From positions 370,500 to 434,499 of the forward strand of contig CAMDKI010000003.1 in the NCBI GenBank assembly GCA_945901065.1: a stretch of 64,000 bases of DNA. The letters are read 5' to 3'. This stretch comes from Chitinophaga pinensis. GTDB lineage: Bacteria; Bacteroidota; Bacteroidia; Chitinophagales; CAIOSU01. The notes beneath the pieces are model-generated. The model was not told the DNA's origin. It searched no databases and saw nothing but the letters and a program-made list of their open reading frames with translations. Shown here in pieces: positions 60,766 to 64,000 of this stretch (its first letter is position 1; the number at the start of each line of letters is the position of its first letter). Both the position numbers and the translations under genes were made by a program.

Positions 60766-62043
60766 TCACCCAATCACCTCAAAGCCCGTGTAGCTGTGTA
60801 ATACCTTGGGCAGCAGCACAGTGCCTTCTGCTGTTTGGTTGTTCTCTAGCAGGGCCGCCACAATGCGGGGCAAGGCCAGGGCGCTACCGTTTAGGGTGTG
60901 CACCAGTTGGGTCTTTTTGTCCTCGTTGCCTTTGTAGCGTATTTTCATACGGTTACTCTGGAAGGTCTCGAAGTTGCTAACTGAGCTAACCTCCAACCAA
61001 CGTTGTTGGGCCGCGCTATACACCTCAAAATCGTAGGTAAGGGCAGAGCTAAAGCTCATATCGCCGCCACACAGGCGCAATATGCGGTAGGGTAGCTCTA
61101 GCTTTTGCAAAATGCGCTCTACGTGGCTCACCATACCCTCTAGGGTTTCGTAAGATTTCTCTGGCGTTTGGAACTGTACAATCTCCACCTTCTCAAACTG
61201 GTGCACGCGGTTTAGGCCACGCACATCTTTACCATAGCTACCCGCCTCCCTGCGGAAACAAGGAGAGTAGGCGCAATAGCGTATCGGCAAATCGCCCTCC
61301 GCCAAAATATCGTCGCGGTGAATGTTGGTTACCGGTACCTCGGCGGTAGGTATCAGGTAGTAGTTGTCTTCGGTGGCATGGTACATTTGGCCCTCTTTGT
61401 CGGGCAATTGGCCCGTACCGAAGGCGGTATCGGTGTTCACCATCAAAGGCGGGTTCACTTCCTTGTATCCGGCAGCTATGGCCTCATCCAAAAAGAAATT
61501 GACCAAAGCCCGTTGCAAGCGAGCACCTTTGCCCAAATAAACCGGGAAACCAGCCCCTGTAATTTTGGTACCCAAAGCCAAATCAACAATACCGAATTGC
61601 TCTAGCAACTCCCAATGCGGCTTGGCGGTGCTGGCCATAGTGGGTATGGTGCCTACTTGTTTCACCACTTCGTTTTCTTCGGGGGTTTTGCCCGCTGGCA
61701 CGCTGCTGTGCGGTAGGTTGGGCAAGGTAACCAATAGCTCATATTGCTCCAATTCCAACGCTTCCAACTGCTCTTGCAACTCGCGGCTTTGTTCTTTAAG
61801 CAATGGTGCTTTACCCTTAAGGGCATCGGCCTCGTCGCGTTTGCCTTGGGCAAACAGTTGGCCTATTTCTTTGGCTATGGAGTTTTGCTGGCTCAATAAT
61901 TCATCGAGGTCGAATTTCACCTTGCGGCGTTTCTCGTCAATGGTAATTATCTGGTCTACTTTATCGGTATCCTTAAAGTTCTTTTTCTGTAGTCCCGCCA
62001 CTACTGCGTCGCGGTTTTGGGCTATATAGGCTGCCTGTAACAT
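60766..62043 (-). CDS. serS: seryl-tRNA synthetase
   Basis: About 425 residues from ATG 62043 (MLQAAYIAQNRDAVV). N-terminal antiparallel coiled coil (about 30-110), then a class II core: VNPPLMVNTDTAFGTGQLP, TAEVPVTNIHRDDIL, FRREAGSYGKDVRGLNRVHQFEKVE (motif 2) and LNGSALALPRIVAALLEN (motif 3). It charges tRNA-Ser and selenocysteine tRNA. An open frame upstream is excluded by the -7 element at 62064-62071. Confidence 0.96.
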   Translation of the reverse strand: MLQAAYIAQNRDAVVAGLQKKNFKDTDKVDQIITIDEKRRKVKFDLDELLSQQNSIAKEIGQLFAQGKRDEADALKGKAPLLKEQSRELQEQLEALELEQYELLVTLPNLPHSSVPAGKTPEENEVVKQVGTIPTMASTAKPHWELLEQFGIVDLALGTKITGAGFPVYLGKGARLQRALVNFFLDEAIAAGYKEVNPPLMVNTDTAFGTGQLPDKEGQMYHATEDNYYLIPTAEVPVTNIHRDDILAEGDLPIRYCAYSPCFRREAGSYGKDVRGLNRVHQFEKVEIVQFQTPEKSYETLEGMVSHVERILQKLELPYRILRLCGGDMSFSSALTYDFEVYSAAQQRWLEVSSVSNFETFQSNRMKIRYKGNEDKKTQLVHTLNGSALALPRIVAALLENNQTAEGTVLLPKVLHSYTGFEVIG

Positions 62044-62063
62044 GCTAATGGGTGTTTGTGAGC

Positions 62064-62071
62064 CAAAGATA
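62064..62071 (-). promoter_or_regulatory. -7 promoter element of serS
   Basis: Reverse-strand TATCTTTG, 20 bp before the serS ATG at 62043; fixes the start. Confidence 0.6.
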
Positions 62072-62191
62072 GGAAGAACGGGCCGAATTTGGTTACGGGG
62101 TTTTGGCAGCGGGTATTGTTGTGGCATTTGTTCGGGTTGAACCTGAAGCACCTAAATAGTCAAACGTTTTTAGGGCGAACGTGCAATTCTG

Positions 62192-62199
62192 TATCTTTG
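62192..62199 (+). promoter_or_regulatory. -7 promoter element of tadA
   Basis: TATCTTTG, 17 bp before ATG 62217. Because it lies downstream of a possible upstream GTG, it decides the start. Confidence 0.6.
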
Positions 62200-62216
62200 C
62201 CTCAGGTACCTGCAAC

Positions 62217-62672
62217 ATGATTATAAACGTACACCAGCATTTTATGGAGTTGGCCCTCAAGGAGGCCAAGCAAGCACAAGCCGAAGACGAAGTGCCTATT
62301 GGGGCAGTAGTGGTGTCTCATAGCCGCGTTATAGCTAAGGCTTACAACCAAGTAGAGCGATTGAAAGACCCGACCGCACACGCCGAAATGCTGGCTATTA
62401 CTTCGGCTACCAATGTTTTAGGCAGCAAATACCTCACCGATTGTGCCATATACGTTACCATTGAGCCTTGTATGATGTGCGCCACGGCGCTGTTTTGGTC
62501 AAAAATCGGCGCAGTGTATTATGCCGCTGGCGACAACCGATATGGCTTTACGCATTTTGATAGGCACATTTTCAATGATACTACCCACGTAGAAAAGGGC
62601 CTCTTGGAGCACGATTGTGGACAGCTGATGAAAGACTTCTTTAAGAAAAAACGGGAGCTAGATAAGTTATAG
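62217..62672 (+). CDS. tadA: tRNA-specific adenosine deaminase / nucleoside deaminase
   Basis: 151 residues from ATG 62217. Zinc site: HAEM (His55, Glu57 as proton shuttle) and PCMMC (Cys85, Cys88). The spacing and the following ALFWSKIGAVYYAAGDNRYG fit TadA, which converts adenosine 34 of tRNA-Arg to inosine; guanine-deaminase-like members are similar in size, so the call is likely rather than certain. Divergent from serS over a 173-bp region containing both promoters. Confidence 0.88.
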   Translation: MIINVHQHFMELALKEAKQAQAEDEVPIGAVVVSHSRVIAKAYNQVERLKDPTAHAEMLAITSATNVLGSKYLTDCAIYVTIEPCMMCATALFWSKIGAVYYAAGDNRYGFTHFDRHIFNDTTHVEKGLLEHDCGQLMKDFFKKKRELDKL

Positions 62673-62852
62673 CATATTGGGGCTATGTGTTTTGACAATA
62701 GTGTTTTTGTCATCATTATAGCTATTCGCTGCCATTTCTTTTCGTTTCTTATCTCTCATTTCTTATTTCCTCTTTGTTTTACCCTTGCGTCTGTAAAGAA
62801 AAACGTTAGTTTAGCAGAACATTACCCCAATGCCAACAAACTGCTACCTTTC

Positions 62853-63470
62853 ATGAGTAAATCACTAAGTAACGACAATCAAGCCTGGGGAAGCCGGGTG
62901 GGACTAGTATTGGCCATGGCAGGCAATGCCGTGGGGCTTGGCAATTTCCTGCGTTTTCCGGTTCAGGCGGTGCAAAACGGAGGCGGTGCCTTTATGATTC
63001 CTTATTTGGTGTGTTTCCTGTTAATGGGTGTTCCGCTATTATGGATTGAGTGGAGCATGGGCCGTTTTGGCGGTCGCTTGGGGCACCACAGCACCCCGTT
63101 TATTCTCGACTCGATAGTAAAACGCTCCTTCTGGAAGTACTTTGGCGTGTTCGGCATTTTCACCAACATCAGCGTAGCGGCCTATTATTGCTACATCGAA
63201 AGCTGGACCATGGCCTACGTTTACCACTCGGTAGTTGGCACGTTTAGCAGTATGAGTCAAGTTGATGTGGCTCAATTTTTTATTAACTATATAGACATTG
63301 GCAAGAGTACCACTGGCATCCCTTACGAGGCCATTGTTTTCTTTGTTGTGTGCGTTATACTCAATAGTTATATACTATCTCGCGGGCTGAGTGGGGTTGA
63401 AAAAGTAGCAAAAATAGGGATGCCGCTTTTAATTATTGGCAATGATATATTTGGTTGTACCAAAAATTAG
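62853..63470 (+). pseudogene. SNF-family sodium-dependent transporter, truncated by an insertion element
   Basis: From ATG 62853 (MSKSLSNDNQAWGSRVGL) the frame follows the SNF family through GLVLAMAGNAVGLGNFLRFP, QNGGGAFMIPYLVCF and GRGLSGVEKVAKIGMPLLII-type segments. Homology stops near residue 196, after PLLIIG; the frame ends nine codons later in element sequence. Intact members have about 450-550 residues and 11-12 helices; only the first five to six helices remain. The product would be non-functional unless the element excises. Confidence 0.88.
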
Positions 63471-63473
63471 TTG

Positions 63474-63481
63474 TATATTTG
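63474..63481 (+). promoter_or_regulatory. -7 promoter element of the transposase
   Basis: TATATTTG, full consensus, 25 bp before the ATG at 63507, inside the element. Confidence 0.45.
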
Positions 63482-63506
63482 AGTAGCAAACACAAAGCTA
63501 CTACCA

Positions 63507-64000
63507 ATGGAAGCTACACAAAATATCGCAAAGTTCAACTCCCTGACCACCATGCTTGCAGCACTGCCAGACGATGCCGCTTGTAGAAGTTATCTTGAAC
63601 AAAAGATTTGGAACGGAACGCCAACTTGCCCATATTGCAAATGCACCAAAGCATACACACTAAAAACAAAAGGCGTGTTTAAAGGAATGTACAAATGTGG
63701 GGATTGCAAACAACGTTACACCGTAACCATAGGTACGATGTTCGAGGGTTCTCACGTACCTTTGCGTAAATGGTTTATCGCAATCTATATATTTTCGTTG
63801 CACAAAAAGGGTATCAGTTCGCACCAGTTGGCAAGCGACCTTGGCGTGACGCAAAAAACAGCTTGGTTTATGTTGAGTAGGATTAGGCAAGCGTTCAGCC
63901 AAAAAGATGCAGATATTAAACAGGACGGATGTTTCCAAGCCGATGAAACCTTTATCGGTGGCAAGAACAAGAACCGCCATGCGGACAAAAAGGTTATTGA
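63507..64000 (+). CDS. IS1595 family transposase, N-terminal part
   Basis: The forward frame from ATG 63507 is open to the window edge, 164 residues. Zinc ribbon CPYC (41-44) and CGDC (64-67), helix-turn-helix-like ISSHQLASDLGVTQKTAWF (about 103-121), and the first catalytic Asp in QADETFIGGKNKNRH (Asp146), the signature of IS1595/ISXO2-like DDE transposases. The C-terminal Asp/Glu or Asn/Glu residues lie outside the window. It inserted into the SNF transporter gene in the same orientation. Confidence 0.9.
   Translation, partial: MEATQNIAKFNSLTTMLAALPDDAACRSYLEQKIWNGTPTCPYCKCTKAYTLKTKGVFKGMYKCGDCKQRYTVTIGTMFEGSHVPLRKWFIAIYIFSLHKKGISSHQLASDLGVTQKTAWFMLSRIRQAFSQKDADIKQDGCFQADETFIGGKNKNRHADKKVI

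Larger units (their letters stand above)
63441..64000 (+). mobile_element. IS1595-family insertion element, left part
   Basis: It begins near 63441, where transporter homology stops, and runs off the window. The left end holds TTTGGT-TGT-ACCAAA (63450-63464) and two copies of TATATTTG (63446 and 63474). The family is assigned from the transposase. Exact ends and target duplication cannot be set because the right end is outside. Confidence 0.8.

Overview
The window is chromosomal DNA of a Bacteroidota bacterium, probably a gliding, environmental member of the Chitinophagales/Sphingobacteriales/Cytophagales grade. Evidence: a PorP/SprF-family protein, SprB-type repeats, both kinds of type IX secretion C-terminal domain (gliding-motility-associated type and PNP-type), the start of a BshA (bacillithiol) gene, and repeated use of the Bacteroidota -7 promoter element TAnnTTTG. 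No rRNA, tRNA, CRISPR array or prophage is visible. About 48 protein genes are supported, including three outside the obvious long reading frames: the bshA start at the left edge, a 57-aa antitoxin, and an IS1595-type transposase at the right edge.

Layout. 1-3.1 kb: bshA start, two rhomboid proteases, a membrane-anchored endonuclease/phosphatase-fold protein. 3.1-4.3 kb: an old-yellow-enzyme gene followed by a diverged copy of the tail of the preceding gene. 4.5-20.6 kb: a surface-adhesin locus, a PorP/SprF-like protein followed by two paralogous SprB-repeat proteins of about 1381 and 3516 residues. 20.9-23.4 kb: cystathionine gamma-synthase-type enzyme, a small membrane protein, a PIN-domain toxin-antitoxin pair. 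23.4-32.9 kb: glycosyltransferase fusion, collagen-like protein, three T9SS-sorted proteins (one with a haem motif and copper-monooxygenase-like domain, one with dockerin-like repeats), a SUMF1-fold protein. 33-38.7 kb: small proteins and a ketodeoxygluconate (uronate/pectin) catabolic cluster kduD-kduI / kdgK / kdgA-exuT. 38.8-41 kb: BRO-family gene with an in-frame stop, DUF1801 protein, recR. 41.2-45.7 kb: PurF-like amidotransferase and an exported KatG. 46-49.2 kb: lipoprotein plus an apparent operon of Cys-rich lipoprotein, ICMT/PEMT-like methyltransferase and DsbA-like thiol oxidoreductase. 49.5-64 kb: aguB-aguA, TPR protein, TspO, lipoprotein MsrA, FAH-family hydrolase, lysS, metK, DUF885 lipoprotein, SRPBCC protein, serS, tadA, and an SNF-family transporter cut off by an IS1595-family element that runs off the end.

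How the parts connect. The PorP/SprF gene beside giant SprB-repeat proteins matches the known SprF-SprB export logic. The kdu/kdg genes take unsaturated uronate products to pyruvate and glyceraldehyde-3-phosphate, with an ExuT-like importer. aguB-aguA gives putrescine from agmatine. KatG and MsrA both carry export signals, suggesting envelope-level oxidative defence.

Most unusual non-coding signal: eleven short arrays in intergenic gaps, all with a 7-bp period but built on several unrelated heptads, often in inverted pairs. Three further hairpin or two-hairpin repeat families also occur. These and the Cys-rich/DsbA/methyltransferase operon are the best candidates for undescribed biology here.
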